NCBI GenBank assembly: GCA_041675165.1
Contig: JBAYUI010000004.1
Coordinates: forward strand, 1 to 59,744
From: CAIKZD01 sp041675165
GTDB taxonomy: Bacteria > Patescibacteriota > Minisyncoccia > Moranbacterales > UBA2206
Direction: 5' to 3'
Length of the DNA stretch: 59,744 nt
Made by a program: the position numbers and the translations under genes. Below the pieces are notes generated by a model that was not told where the DNA came from, made no database searches, and saw nothing but the letters and a program-made list of their open reading frames with translations. Positions 7,795 to 16,508 of this stretch are shown here, piece by piece (the first letter of the stretch is position 1; each line of letters begins with the position of its first letter).

Positions 7795-8445
7795 TTATAA
7801 TTCTTCCAATTTCGCAAGAATATCTTGAAACACTTCTTCGATTGATCGATTGCCGTCTATCTCTATCAACTTATTTTTTTCCCGATAATATTCAATGACA
7901 GGCAACGTTTCTTCTTTGAAAACTTTCAGCCTTTTTTTGATGCCTTCCGGCGTATCGTCCGTCCTTTGGATGATACTCCCCCCGCAGTCCGTGCATTTTT
8001 CCTTGTCACTCTGGACATCGCGCCCCATAATGAAAACTTTTTTGCACTTCGCGCAGATCCACCGCTTAGAGATCCTCCTCATTGATTCTTCTTCCGAAAG
8101 ACTGATGACAATGGCCGCGTCGGTCTGGCGGCCGAACTCACCCATCGCTTTTTCAAAATATTGGGTCTGGTCTATGTTTCTCGGAAAGCCGTCAAAAACG
8201 ATTGCCTTTTCGCGCGGGATATCATTTAGTTTTATCGTGAAGACTTCTTCCAAAATCCTAGCCGGCACCAGTGTTTTGGTCACATTTTGGATCTGCCAAA
8301 CTTCCCGACCGAGCGGCGTGGGCCTTGCGGCCACCTCACGCAAAAACTTGCCCATATCGATGTGCTCGGCATCAAATTTTTGTGCTAATTTTTCCGCCTG
8401 CGTTCCCTTGCCGCTGCCTTGCGGACCAAAGATGACGATATTCAT
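7795..8445 (-). CDS. adk: Adenylate kinase with zinc-type LID
   Basis: 216 aa. Converts ATP and AMP to two ADP. P-loop GPQGSGKGTQ at residues 7-16, FDGFPRN at about 84-90, and the LID with four cysteines in CAKC...CTDC (residues about 131-155), the Gram-positive-type zinc LID. It lies between secY and map in the ribosomal superoperon; the map start is 16 bp beyond the adk stop. The 132-bp spacer to secY is very AT-rich and holds imperfect palindromes. Confidence 0.96.
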   Translation of the reverse strand: MNIVIFGPQGSGKGTQAEKLAQKFDAEHIDMGKFLREVAARPTPLGREVWQIQNVTKTLVPARILEEVFTIKLNDIPREKAIVFDGFPRNIDQTQYFEKAMGEFGRQTDAAIVISLSEEESMRRISKRWICAKCKKVFIMGRDVQSDKEKCTDCGGSIIQRTDDTPEGIKKRLKVFKEETLPVIEYYREKNKLIEIDGNRSIEEVFQDILAKLEEL

Positions 8446-8577
8446 AAAAGTTGAAAAAATTTTTAATTTTTAATTTCTAAATAAAACTTAATGTCTAAAT
8501 TTTTAAACATTAAGAAATTTTAAATTATTTATAAAATTATAAAATTTAAAAATTGAAAATTCGAGCGCAGCGAGTCC

Positions 8578-9864
8578 CTAAAATCCTTCATAATCTCGCA
8601 TCACTAATTGTCCTTCAACTTGCTGGATGATTTCGATCACCACAGCTACTACGATGAGAAGACCCGTGCCGCCCACTGAAACGGATGCAATATTGGTAAA
8701 GCCTTGCACGATAAATGGCAGAACGGCGATGAGCCCCAAAAAGGACGCGCCGGAAAGCGTGACTCGATTCATAATTTTATACAGATATTCTTCCGTGCTT
8801 CCCCCGGGTCGGATGCCGGGGATATAGCCTCCTTGCTTTTGCAGATTTTCCGCGATCTGATGCGGATCAAAGACTACCGCCGTATAAAAATAAGTGAAGG
8901 CCACAACTAGGACGAAATAGGCCACGCCATAGAACCAATGATTCTGAAAAACACTACTGACTGTCTGCGCCACATTGGCTATCGTGGCATTGGCGGATGT
9001 AGCGAAAAAATTGGAAACCATCCCGGGAAAAAGCATAATGGACATCGCAAAGATAATTGGAATCACTCCCGCCTGATTGATGCGCAAAGGCAGATGCGAA
9101 GAGGTCCCGCCGTACACTTTGTTCCCGCGGATCCTTTTAGCATAGGAAATCGGGATGTTCCGTTGCCCTTCCGTTATGAAAACAATGGAACCGATCGCTC
9201 CGATGACGATCAAGAGGAATATTATATATGTGAAAAGCTGGGAGGAATCCCAAGTGGACGCCATCCGCGAAATGGTGGAAGGCAGGCCGGAAACGATACC
9301 AGCAAAAATGATTATGGAAACGCCATTACCAATTTTTTTCTCCGTAATAAGTTCTCCGAGCCAAGTGAGGAAAATCGTTCCCGCGGTGGCAATCACGATG
9401 ATGGAAGCCATCTGAAAAGTGTTAGTCTCAACCATAATCTGTTGTGAGCGGAAAAGAGCCACCATCCCGACTGTCTGCAGAGCGGCCAGCGGCACGGTCA
9501 GCCATCTGGTCCATTGATTGAATTTTTCCCGCCCCGCTTCGCCTTCCTCCTTATGGATCTGATTCAAGCGCGGACTGATCATCGTCATAAGCTGCATAAT
9601 GATCGACGAAGTGATGTACGGACCCACACCGAGCATCACGATAGAGATGCTGGAAAGTCCGCGGCCGGAAAAAAGATTCAGGAGGCCGAAGAATTGATTG
9701 CCCTCGAAAAAGAGCCTGAGCCGTTCTTGATCGACTCCCGGAATCGGGATATTGGCAGCCAGACGGAAAATCACCAGAAGCGTCAGGATAAAAAGGATCT
9801 TGTTCCGGATTTCTTTAACCTTGAAGATTTGGACGAGTTTATTGAACATAGACATCTTTACCAA
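8578..9864 (-). CDS. secY: Protein translocase channel subunit SecY
   Basis: 428 aa with about ten membrane helices; the central pore of the Sec translocon. Seen: NIPIPGVDQERL near the plug region, GEGQ-like ITEGQRNIPISYAKR in the cytosolic loop, PGIRPGGSTEEYL before the last helices, and the C-terminal MRDYEGF. In-frame ATGs at 9864, 9855 and 9849 are all possible starts; the last (MFNKL) fits typical SecY N-termini best. Follows rplO after 78 bp. Confidence 0.96.
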   Translation of the reverse strand: MVKMSMFNKLVQIFKVKEIRNKILFILTLLVIFRLAANIPIPGVDQERLRLFFEGNQFFGLLNLFSGRGLSSISIVMLGVGPYITSSIIMQLMTMISPRLNQIHKEEGEAGREKFNQWTRWLTVPLAALQTVGMVALFRSQQIMVETNTFQMASIIVIATAGTIFLTWLGELITEKKIGNGVSIIIFAGIVSGLPSTISRMASTWDSSQLFTYIIFLLIVIGAIGSIVFITEGQRNIPISYAKRIRGNKVYGGTSSHLPLRINQAGVIPIIFAMSIMLFPGMVSNFFATSANATIANVAQTVSSVFQNHWFYGVAYFVLVVAFTYFYTAVVFDPHQIAENLQKQGGYIPGIRPGGSTEEYLYKIMNRVTLSGASFLGLIAVLPFIVQGFTNIASVSVGGTGLLIVVAVVIEIIQQVEGQLVMRDYEGF

Positions 9865-9942
9865 TTACTGATCCAATACGAATATACTAATAATAAACAC
9901 ATCCGTATATTAGTAAATAATTAGTAATCCGTAAAGAAAATC

Positions 9943-10374
9943 TTATTTATTCTCAATAGTTTCTCTTTCTCCAACGATAGATTTTGAAGCAAGGATGTTT
10001 TCGCTGAAAGAAAATTCGAACTTACCAACTTTCGGTCCCAAGACTTTCACACCTTGGCAAGCTTCCACTCCTTTCAAGAGATTATGCTTGACCAGCGCCT
10101 CCAAAGTGATTTCGTCACCATTCTTGAATTTCTTAGTAAGGGCGATGAATTTGATCACGACCGGTTTGGCCCGATGGACTTTGAATCCTTTTTTCTTCTT
10201 CATATGATCAATGAGGGTCGAGCGCCCACCTTCGAACAAAGGATCCACATGCGCTCCACTTCTGGCTTTTTGCCCCTTGCAGCCCTTGCCGCAATAAGTG
10301 CCTTTTTTCCCTCCACGTCCAACAGTCTTCCTTTTCTTGCGAGGCGTGGTAATTTTTAAGTCGTTTATCTGCAT
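9943..10374 (-). CDS. rplO: 50S ribosomal protein L15
   Basis: 143 aa, normal length. The N-terminal basic segment PRKKRKTVGRGGKKGTYCGK and GCKGQKARSG are typical of L15, which binds 23S rRNA late in 50S assembly. It follows rpsE directly after 27 bp; in most bacteria rpmD (L30) sits in this spot, and no such gene is present. Confidence 0.96.
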   Translation of the reverse strand: MQINDLKITTPRKKRKTVGRGGKKGTYCGKGCKGQKARSGAHVDPLFEGGRSTLIDHMKKKKGFKVHRAKPVVIKFIALTKKFKNGDEITLEALVKHNLLKGVEACQGVKVLGPKVGKFEFSFSENILASKSIVGERETIENK

Positions 10375-10401
10375 ATCTAATTTATATTAAATTCTTTATT
10401 A

Positions 10402-10935
10402 TTATTCAATCACGGCACTATCCTTGGCTTTCCGTTCTGTCTTTTCTCCTGTCCTCGCTTCTCGATTCTTGGCTGCTTTCAGGCTTTCCAAAGCTTTGAC
10501 TGTAGCGCGCGCCACATTCAGTTTGTTGGCCGTGCCCAAAGATTTTGAAACGATATCTTTGATTCCGGCATAATCAACAACGGCCCGTACCGCTCCCCCT
10601 GCCACGATTCCTCGTCCCTTGGCCGCCGGTTTCAGCATCACCTTAGCACTTCCCATCTTGATGAAAACTTCGTGCGCAATAGTATTTTTTTGCATCGGCA
10701 CATCAATCAGATTCTTTCTGGCATCATCATACGCCTTTTTGATCGAGTCGGAAACATCAGCTCCTTTGCCGACTCCGACACCCACCTTGCCCTTGCGGTT
10801 ACCAATGACAAGTGAAGCGCGAAAACGAAATCTTCGCCCACCTTTCACTACGCGGGTTACTCTGGCCAAATCCAAAAGCTTCTGATCATATTCAGGTTTT
10901 TCCTTCTTAGTTCTTGGTCGGTTGTCTCTAGACAT
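10402..10935 (-). CDS. rpsE: 30S ribosomal protein S5
   Basis: 177 aa. The double-stranded-RNA-binding segment RVTRVVKGGRRFRFRA and the GNRKGKVGVGVGKGADV motif identify S5, which helps form the mRNA entry path and decoding fidelity region. The last 20 or so residues are a charged lysine/glutamate tail. A repeat copy (10949-11015) lies in the 78-bp gap to rplR. Confidence 0.97.
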   Translation of the reverse strand: MSRDNRPRTKKEKPEYDQKLLDLARVTRVVKGGRRFRFRASLVIGNRKGKVGVGVGKGADVSDSIKKAYDDARKNLIDVPMQKNTIAHEVFIKMGSAKVMLKPAAKGRGIVAGGAVRAVVDYAGIKDIVSKSLGTANKLNVARATVKALESLKAAKNREARTGEKTERKAKDSAVIE

Positions 10936-10948
10936 AATTATTTTATTG

Positions 10949-11015
10949 AATTAAAAATCTATTCTTTAACTTTTTCTGCCATAGGCTGATCCGCCTTTGG
11001 CGTAAACTTTTAATT
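10949..11015. repeat. Intergenic structured repeat, copy 1 (GCCATAGGC family)
   Basis: Core at 10978-11002 holds two mini-hairpins, GCC-ATA-GGC and GCC-TTT-GGC. Flanking arms AATTAAAA (10949-10956) and TTTTAATT (11008-11015) can close a three-way junction. A second copy with nearly the same core lies at 49653-49698. It occupies the rpsE-rplR spacer and overlaps the rplR stop codon. Confidence 0.7.
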
Positions 11016-11358
11016 AGAAATTCAGTCCACCTTCTCTGGCTCCATCCGCGAAAGCTTTCACCTTGCCATGATATTTATAACCGGACCTATCGAAAGCCAC
11101 TGTGATTATCTTTTTCGCGACACATTTTTTGGCGATATCCTTCCCCACCAAGCCAGCGCCTTCTATGTCGTTTTTCGCCTTAGCCGCCTTACTATTGGAA
11201 GAAACCAGTGTTTTGCCAGTTGCATCATCAATAGCCTGCGCGTAAAAACCCGTCAGACTTCGAAAAACTGTCAGTCTGACTTTTTCTCCTCCTTTGGCAA
11301 TCTTGGCGCGGACGCGCTTTTTCCTATGGAGCCTCAATTTGTTTCTACTTATCATCAT
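11014..11358 (-). CDS. rplR: 50S ribosomal protein L18
   Basis: 114 aa, usual length. KLRLHRKKRVRAKI is the basic N-terminus, LTVFRSLTGFYAQAIDD and the C-terminal FDRSGYKYHGKVKAFADGARE are hallmark L18 segments that bind 5S rRNA. Two adjacent ATG codons allow MM or M as start. Lies 17 bp after rplF. Confidence 0.96.
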   Translation of the reverse strand: MMISRNKLRLHRKKRVRAKIAKGGEKVRLTVFRSLTGFYAQAIDDATGKTLVSSNSKAAKAKNDIEGAGLVGKDIAKKCVAKKIITVAFDRSGYKYHGKVKAFADGAREGGLNF

Positions 11359-11375
11359 AATTTTTCTAAAATTTT

Positions 11376-11921
11376 TTACTTCGCGGTGCCAGCTTTTTTG
11401 CCGACTTTTCTCCTGACTATTTCTCCTTGATATCTGAAACCTTTGCCTTTATACGGTTCGACTTTCTTGAGCGATCTTATCACCGCGGCCAATTGTCCGA
11501 CTTTCTGCTTGTCTATTCCGGAAATGGAAAGGACGTTATTATCCTCCACCTTGACCGTCAAATCATCCGGCGTTTCCATTTCTACGGGATGGGAGAAACC
11601 CAGCGCCATAACCAGTTTCTTCCCTTGCATAGACATCCGATATCCCACGCCTTGCAGTTCCAATTTCTTCTCATATCCCGTCGTCACTCCGATGACCATA
11701 TTGTTGATGAGAGATCTCACTAGCCCCCAAACAGCATTCGCCTCCTTGGAATTGCCGCCTTTTTCCACGATTATTTCTTTTTCCGAAATATTCACTTTGG
11801 AATTGGGATTGATTTCCAGGCTCAAAGTTCCCTTGGGGCCCTTGACTTCCAAAAGACTGCCATTCTTTTTGACTTCCACTCCCGCTGGCAATGCTATCGA
11901 TTTTTTTCCTATCTTACTCAT
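11376..11921 (-). CDS. rplF: 50S ribosomal protein L6
   Basis: 181 aa with the two tandem L6 domains. MSKIGKKSIALPAGVEV opens the first; the second ends with EPYKGKGFRYQGEIVRRKVGKKAG, the conserved 23S-rRNA-binding tail near the factor-binding site. Lies between rpsH and rplR in the standard spc order. Confidence 0.97.
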   Translation of the reverse strand: MSKIGKKSIALPAGVEVKKNGSLLEVKGPKGTLSLEINPNSKVNISEKEIIVEKGGNSKEANAVWGLVRSLINNMVIGVTTGYEKKLELQGVGYRMSMQGKKLVMALGFSHPVEMETPDDLTVKVEDNNVLSISGIDKQKVGQLAAVIRSLKKVEPYKGKGFRYQGEIVRRKVGKKAGTAK

Positions 11922-11957
11922 ACTTTTTAAAATTTTCTTAAGCTCTTTTCTTATGCC

Positions 11958-12356
11958 TTACCAAATTTCGCAGATACATTCACCTCCCAATCCTAATTTT
12001 CTGGAATCTTCTCCCGTCATCACACCCTTGGAGGTGGACACGATGGATATGCCGAAATTGTTCTTGACGGTCCGGATATCTTTGCTCTTGACATAGATCC
12101 GCTGTCCGCATTTGCTCACTTTTTTCAGTCCACGGATAGCCGGCTCTTTTTCCGTATTGGAGACTTGGAAATATTTCAACACTATCCTGATCACGCCCGC
12201 TTCATCCTTATCCTGAGAAACATCCTCCACAAAGCCTTCCTTTTTCAAGATTTCAGCCAAAGCAAATTTAAACTTGGAAAATTTTATTTCCACTTCCTTA
12301 TGCCCGGCCATCTGAGCATTCCTTATTTTAGTTAACATTTCGGATACCTTATCCAT
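11958..12356 (-). CDS. rpsH: 30S ribosomal protein S8
   Basis: 132 aa. MLTKIRNAQMAGHKEVEIKFSKFK and the C-terminal STSKGVMTGEDSRKLGLGGECICEIW are diagnostic. S8 binds the central domain of 16S rRNA and is the autogenous repressor of the spc operon in E. coli; no matching mRNA site was identified here. Confidence 0.97.
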   Translation of the reverse strand: MDKVSEMLTKIRNAQMAGHKEVEIKFSKFKFALAEILKKEGFVEDVSQDKDEAGVIRIVLKYFQVSNTEKEPAIRGLKKVSKCGQRIYVKSKDIRTVKNNFGISIVSTSKGVMTGEDSRKLGLGGECICEIW

Positions 12357-12399
12357 AATTTATGATTTAATTTAGATTTCTTCTTTAGCTTCCAGCTTC

Positions 12400-12585
12400 T
12401 TACCAAGAGGACCTCTTCACTCCCGGAATCTGCCCCGTGCTCGCCAACTCCCTGAAACATATCCGGCAAATATCGAACTGCCGCATATACCCGTGCTTCC
12501 GGCCGCACTTCCAACAACGTCTGACTTCACGCGTGGAAAATTTTGGTTTTTTTCGAGCTCTTGCTTCTACTGATTTCTTTGCCAT
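12400..12585 (-). CDS. rpsN: 30S ribosomal protein S14, zinc-binding type
   Basis: 61 aa, the short type Z form. Four zinc ligands are visible: C24 and C27 (CWKC) and C40 and C43 (CRIC). The C-terminus GQIPGVKRSSW is typical. Located between rplE and rpsH as expected. Confidence 0.97.
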   Translation of the reverse strand: MAKKSVEARARKKPKFSTREVRRCWKCGRKHGYMRQFDICRICFRELASTGQIPGVKRSSW

Positions 12586-12613
12586 ATATATTTATCGGTT
12601 GCTTAATTTATAT

Positions 12614-13162
12614 TTAACTGTTTATTGTTTCCAATGGAAATCCCAATGCGCGGAACAAGGCCAGTCCTTCTTCTCTGTTACGCGCGGTCGTAGCAATCGT
12701 GATCTGGAAAGGAAAAATGTTTTTCACTTGTTCCGGCAGGATTTCCGGAAAAATCAGATGCTCCTTTATCCCGATGTTCAGATTGCCATCCGCATCGACT
12801 GAAGACAGTTTTATCCCATGGAAATCTTTCACGCGGGGCAACGCCGCACCGACTGTCCTTTCGAGAAAATCCCACATCCTTCGGCCGCGCAAAGTCACTT
12901 TAATACCCACCTCCAAGCCTTCTCTGATCTTGAACCCAGCGATGGATTTCCGAGATTTGGTCTTCAGCGGTTTTTGAGCAGTGATCACTTCCAATGATTT
13001 GAAAATATCAGCCACTTTCGCAGAATCATTCAAAAATTTTCCGATACCGACATTCACCACCACCTTTTCGATCCTCGGCACTTCAAAAACATTCTTCAGC
13101 TTGAACTGCTTCTTCATCTCTGCCACAGCCGCTTTATTATATTTTTCATGGATACTTTGCAT
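12614..13162 (-). CDS. rplE: 50S ribosomal protein L5
   Basis: 182 aa. Seen: FEVPRIEKVVVNVGIGKF near the N-terminus, TAQKPLKTKSRKSIAGFKIREG, and the C-terminal ITIATTARNREEGLALFRALGFP. L5 binds 5S rRNA and contacts the P-site tRNA. Follows rplX after 22 bp. Confidence 0.97.
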   Translation of the reverse strand: MQSIHEKYNKAAVAEMKKQFKLKNVFEVPRIEKVVVNVGIGKFLNDSAKVADIFKSLEVITAQKPLKTKSRKSIAGFKIREGLEVGIKVTLRGRRMWDFLERTVGAALPRVKDFHGIKLSSVDADGNLNIGIKEHLIFPEILPEQVKNIFPFQITIATTARNREEGLALFRALGFPLETINS

Positions 13163-13184
13163 AGTTTTGGCGCTTATTTACAGC

Positions 13185-13499
13185 TTAAATCTCACCTTTA
13201 CATTTTTTACAAACTCTCGCTTTCTTCACATCCTTATTCTTGGAAACCTTGTAGCCGATCCGCGTGGCCTTGGAACATTTCGGACAAACCAGCATCACAT
13301 CGGACACGGTCACTTTTCTCGGCAATTCCACCCGTTGTCCTTGCTCTCCCTCTCGGCGCGCCCGCATATGTTTTTTCATCAGGTTCAAACCTTCCACGAC
13401 CACTTTTTCGTCTGTCGGATAAACCTTAACAACCTTACCAGTTTTTCCATGGTCTTTTCCGGCTAACATCTTGACTATATCATTTTTCTTAATTTTCAT
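13185..13499 (-). CDS. rplX: 50S ribosomal protein L24 with CxxC pairs
   Basis: 104 aa. KIKKNDIVKMLAGKDHGKTG is the KOW domain that starts 50S assembly by binding the 5' end of 23S rRNA. The C-terminal half carries CPKC (about residues 74-77) and CKKC (about 97-100), a zinc-ribbon-like pair. Located between rplN and rplE. Confidence 0.96.
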   Translation of the reverse strand: MKIKKNDIVKMLAGKDHGKTGKVVKVYPTDEKVVVEGLNLMKKHMRARREGEQGQRVELPRKVTVSDVMLVCPKCSKATRIGYKVSKNKDVKKARVCKKCKGEI

Positions 13500-13536
13500 A
13501 ATTTTTTTGCTAAATGATCTTTTCAGATCATCATGC

Positions 13537-13902
13537 TTATAATACTTCCGGTGCGAGAGAAACTATCTTATTGAATCCCTTGTCGCGGATCTCTCGAGCG
13601 ATCGGTCCGAAAATTCTAGTTCCCTTCGGTTCTTTTCCGTCCACGATCACGGCCGCGTTCTCATCGAAACGGATATATGAGCCGTCTTTGCGACGGAACT
13701 CTTTCCTTTGTCTCACAATCACCGCTCTGACCTTATCACCTTTTTTGACCATACCGCGCGGTTCAGCCACCTTGACAGCTGCCACTATGATATCGCCTAA
13801 CTGAGCAAAGCGTCTTCTTGTTCCACCAAGAACCTTGAAGCATTCCACCACTTTGGCACCGCTATTGTCAGCTATTTTTAATCTTGTTCTATCTTGAATC
13901 AT
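13537..13902 (-). CDS. rplN: 50S ribosomal protein L14
   Basis: 121 aa, normal length. MIQDRTRLKIADNSGAK and RGMVKKGDKVRAVIVR are hallmarks; L14 sits at the subunit interface and contacts 16S rRNA. Its start lies 9 bp after the rpsQ stop. Confidence 0.97.
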   Translation of the reverse strand: MIQDRTRLKIADNSGAKVVECFKVLGGTRRRFAQLGDIIVAAVKVAEPRGMVKKGDKVRAVIVRQRKEFRRKDGSYIRFDENAAVIVDGKEPKGTRIFGPIAREIRDKGFNKIVSLAPEVL

Positions 13903-13911
13903 ATGTTTAGT

Positions 13912-14160
13912 CTATTTTACGATATATTTTTTTCCCTTGCTCCGCGGCCGGCATGGCACGATTTCGACAAGCATCCCGACTTTGCACTTATTCTCTTCAT
14001 CGTGAGCCTTATAATTCTTGGTTGCTCGATATTTCTTCTTGTACTTGCTGTGGGTCTTGTAAGAACCGACCGCTATGACAACAGTCTTATCGTCCTTGTC
14101 GCTCACCACCACTCCTTTTTTCTTGGATACTATTTTATTTTTTTGCGAATTATTTTCCAT
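13912..14160 (-). CDS. rpsQ: 30S ribosomal protein S17
   Basis: 82 aa OB-fold protein. GVVVSDKDDKTVVIAV and AHDEENKCKVGMLVEIVPCRPRS are the conserved core; a primary 16S rRNA binder. A 12-bp gap separates it from rpmC. Confidence 0.96.
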   Translation of the reverse strand: MENNSQKNKIVSKKKGVVVSDKDDKTVVIAVGSYKTHSKYKKKYRATKNYKAHDEENKCKVGMLVEIVPCRPRSKGKKYIVK

Positions 14161-14172
14161 ATTAGGAGGCTA

Positions 14173-14367
14173 TTATTTTTCTTTAATTAAAGTGAGGATC
14201 CTCGCCACGTCTTTTTTTTCTTTCCTGATTTCTCGGATATTCTTGACCTGCTTCGAAGCAATATCAAAACGCAGTTTCCTGATCATTTCCAATTTGCCGT
14301 CCAAAAGCTTTTTGGCTTCTTCCAAGCTGTTCTCTCGAATTTTTTGACGTGTTTCTTTGACTTTCAT
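14173..14367 (-). CDS. rpmC: 50S ribosomal protein L29
   Basis: 64 aa two-helix protein. The core EEAKKLLDGKLEMIRKLRF is recognisable, followed by KQVKNIREIRKEKKDVARIL. L29 lies at the peptide exit tunnel, where trigger factor and SRP dock. Lies between rplP and rpsQ. Confidence 0.94.
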   Translation of the reverse strand: MKVKETRQKIRENSLEEAKKLLDGKLEMIRKLRFDIASKQVKNIREIRKEKKDVARILTLIKEK

Positions 14368-14389
14368 AATATTTTCTCAAAAATTTGGA

Positions 14390-14794
14390 TTACTCCTTGA
14401 CTATAAACTTAGTTTTTACGTTCAGTTTGTAAGCCGCCAACCTCATCGCCTCTTTAGCGATATTTTCCTTCACGCCATCCATTTCGAACAGCATCGTTCC
14501 CGGCTTGACTATGGCTACAAAATGATCCACTGACCCTTTTCCTTTTCCCATCGGAGTTTCATTCCCTTTTTTAGTCATAGGTTTGTCAGGAAAAATTCTG
14601 ATCCAAATCTTACCGCCGCGCTGGATATATCTCGTCATCGCTCGTCTAGCGGATTCGATCTGTCTAGCTGATACCAGACTGTTGCCCAATGATTTCAGGC
14701 CAAAACTGCCAAAACTTATCTCATTGTTACGATGAGCCACTCCTCGAAGCGGTCCGCCTCGTTGGATCTTTCTATGTTTTACTTTTTTTGGCAT
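14390..14794 (-). CDS. rplP: 50S ribosomal protein L16
   Basis: 134 aa from the second ATG (MPKKVKHRK); an ATG two codons earlier is less family-like. RHRKIQRG-type N-terminus, YIQRGGKIWIRIFPDKPMTKKG and GKGKGSVDHFVAIVKPGTML are diagnostic. L16 helps position the A-site tRNA acceptor end. Confidence 0.96.
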   Translation of the reverse strand: MPKKVKHRKIQRGGPLRGVAHRNNEISFGSFGLKSLGNSLVSARQIESARRAMTRYIQRGGKIWIRIFPDKPMTKKGNETPMGKGKGSVDHFVAIVKPGTMLFEMDGVKENIAKEAMRLAAYKLNVKTKFIVKE

Positions 14795-14835
14795 TAACAT
14801 GGGATTCTCTTTATGATTTACTCTTCCAACAGGAA

Positions 14836-15483
14836 TTAATTAAAAACTTCGCCTTTATACAGCCAGACCTTCACTCCGAGAGTGCCATAGGTCGTATAAG
14901 CTGTCGCTCTGGAAAAATCGATATCGGCTCTCATCGTGTGGAGAGGGACGCTCCCCTTGGACGCTTTCTCCGTGCGGGACATTTCGGCTCCGCCCAAACG
15001 GCCTGACATTTCTATCTTCATTCCCTTCACGCCTTTATTCTTCATCACCTGTTCCAAGGCTGTTTTCATCGCGCGACGGAAAGGCATTCTTTTTTCCAAT
15101 TGTTCAACGATGTTCTGCGCTATGATTGAGGCGCTCTCTTCAAAACGCTTCACTTCTTGGACTTCCACTTTCAAATTTGTCGTACGGCTCTTATTGAAAA
15201 ATTTCGTATGGATATAACTCTTCACCTCTTCTATTCCGCTGCCGCCTCTTCCGATGAGCACGCCGGGACGCGCGGTCTTTATGATGATCTTGATCATTTT
15301 AGCCGAACGGACGATCTCCACTTCGGAAATAAGAGCGGATTTCCACTTCTTGGCAATATCTTGGCGGATCTCGATATCTTGCCGAAGATTAGTCTTATAT
15401 TCCTTTTTCTGGCTGAACCATTTGGATTTCCAACCTTGTGTGATACCTAGTCGGAACCCGATCGGATTGATTTTATTTCCCAT
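14836..15483 (-). CDS. rpsC: 30S ribosomal protein S3
   Basis: 215 aa from MGNKINPIGFRLG; a frame extending to 15525 adds a non-conserved leader. KH domain with VLIGRGGSGIEEV, then MKTALEQVMKNKGVKGMKIEMSGRLGGAEMSRTE. S3 forms part of the mRNA entry tunnel and its helicase activity. Lies 89 bp after rplV. Confidence 0.96.
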   Translation of the reverse strand: MGNKINPIGFRLGITQGWKSKWFSQKKEYKTNLRQDIEIRQDIAKKWKSALISEVEIVRSAKMIKIIIKTARPGVLIGRGGSGIEEVKSYIHTKFFNKSRTTNLKVEVQEVKRFEESASIIAQNIVEQLEKRMPFRRAMKTALEQVMKNKGVKGMKIEMSGRLGGAEMSRTEKASKGSVPLHTMRADIDFSRATAYTTYGTLGVKVWLYKGEVFN

Positions 15484-15572
15484 AAAATTTGTTCGCAGTC
15501 CTCGGTCGTCGGTTTTTGGATCCATACGATCTCTACCGTGAACTGTTGGCTAATAACTACTCTAAAAATTAT

Positions 15573-16130
15573 TTACATTGATTTTCTTCTGAATATCTTT
15601 TCTCCCCACTTATTCTTGCTTTCCTTCTTGCTGTTTTCGACATTTTTGACCGCTTCAATCTTTTCTGTTTTGCCGGCTTTGGGTTCACTTTTGGTCTCTT
15701 TCTCTTCAGACATTTCTTTCATCTGCTTCTTCTTCTCTTCCAAGCGTTTCTTTTTTTCCTTATCCATCTCTTCCTTAGTTTTGCGTCCTTTGCCTTCAAC
15801 TCTCTCTTCCAGTGTCAGCTTTATCTTGGAAGTCCTTTTCAGGATCCGACCGGCTCGGCCGAAAGCTTTCGGCATCCAACGCTTCATTACGGGGCCTTCG
15901 CCGACCAAAACTTCATATACGTAAAGATTGTTCTTGTCCAATCCAAAGTTGTTCTCCCCATTGGCAACTGCACTCAGGATAAGTTTCGCCATAAAAGAAC
16001 TGGTCTTTTTCACATTGACATCCAGCTGTCCCAAAGCTTCGGAAACATCCATCCCCTTCACCAGTCGAGCTACCAATCTGGATTTTCGCGGAGCGATTCT
16101 TATATTGTTGAGTTGTGCCGTTACTTTCAT
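15573..16130 (-). CDS. rplV: 50S ribosomal protein L22 with long charged tail
   Basis: 185 aa; the conserved domain covers only the first 110 residues (RIAPRKSRLVARLVKGMDV, GPVMKRWMPKAFGRAGRILK). The remaining 75 or so residues are Lys/Glu-rich low complexity. L22 lines the exit tunnel; such a tail would protrude from the ribosome or contact rRNA. Lies between rpsS and rpsC. Confidence 0.95.
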   Translation of the reverse strand: MKVTAQLNNIRIAPRKSRLVARLVKGMDVSEALGQLDVNVKKTSSFMAKLILSAVANGENNFGLDKNNLYVYEVLVGEGPVMKRWMPKAFGRAGRILKRTSKIKLTLEERVEGKGRKTKEEMDKEKKKRLEEKKKQMKEMSEEKETKSEPKAGKTEKIEAVKNVENSKKESKNKWGEKIFRRKSM

Positions 16131-16147
16131 AACAATGTTCGATTAAT

Positions 16148-16492
16148 TTATTTTTTCTTAGCGCCGTCAGAAGCCTTGGCGGCTTTTGCGGCATCCAATT
16201 CCCGCTGCTTGGCAGCTGTTTCCATCTCTTTCTGCATCTTTCCTCCATGCTTGGTGAATTTCCTCGTTGGAGAAAATTCGCCCAATTTATGTCCAACCAT
16301 CTCTTCCGCCACTATGACAGGGATGAAATCTTTTCCATTATGCACACCGAAAGCGAAGCCTACCATTTCAGGAGAAATGACGGAAGCGCGCGACCATGTC
16401 TTGATCGGTGTCCGGTCACCCGGTTTCTTATCTTGGATTTTTTTGATCAATCTCTCATCAACGTAGAGACCTTTCTTTAAACTTCGTGTCAT
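16148..16492 (-). CDS. rpsS: 30S ribosomal protein S19
   Basis: 114 aa, about 20 longer than usual because of a Lys/Ala-rich C-terminal tail. MTRSLKKGLYVDERL, WSRASVISPEMVGFAFGVHNGKDFIPV and GEFSPTRKF identify S19, part of the 30S head near the A-site tRNA. The rplB stop lies 16 bp upstream. Confidence 0.96.
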   Translation of the reverse strand: MTRSLKKGLYVDERLIKKIQDKKPGDRTPIKTWSRASVISPEMVGFAFGVHNGKDFIPVIVAEEMVGHKLGEFSPTRKFTKHGGKMQKEMETAAKQRELDAAKAAKASDGAKKK

Positions 16493-16508
16493 AATTTTAA
16501 TTAGAAAT

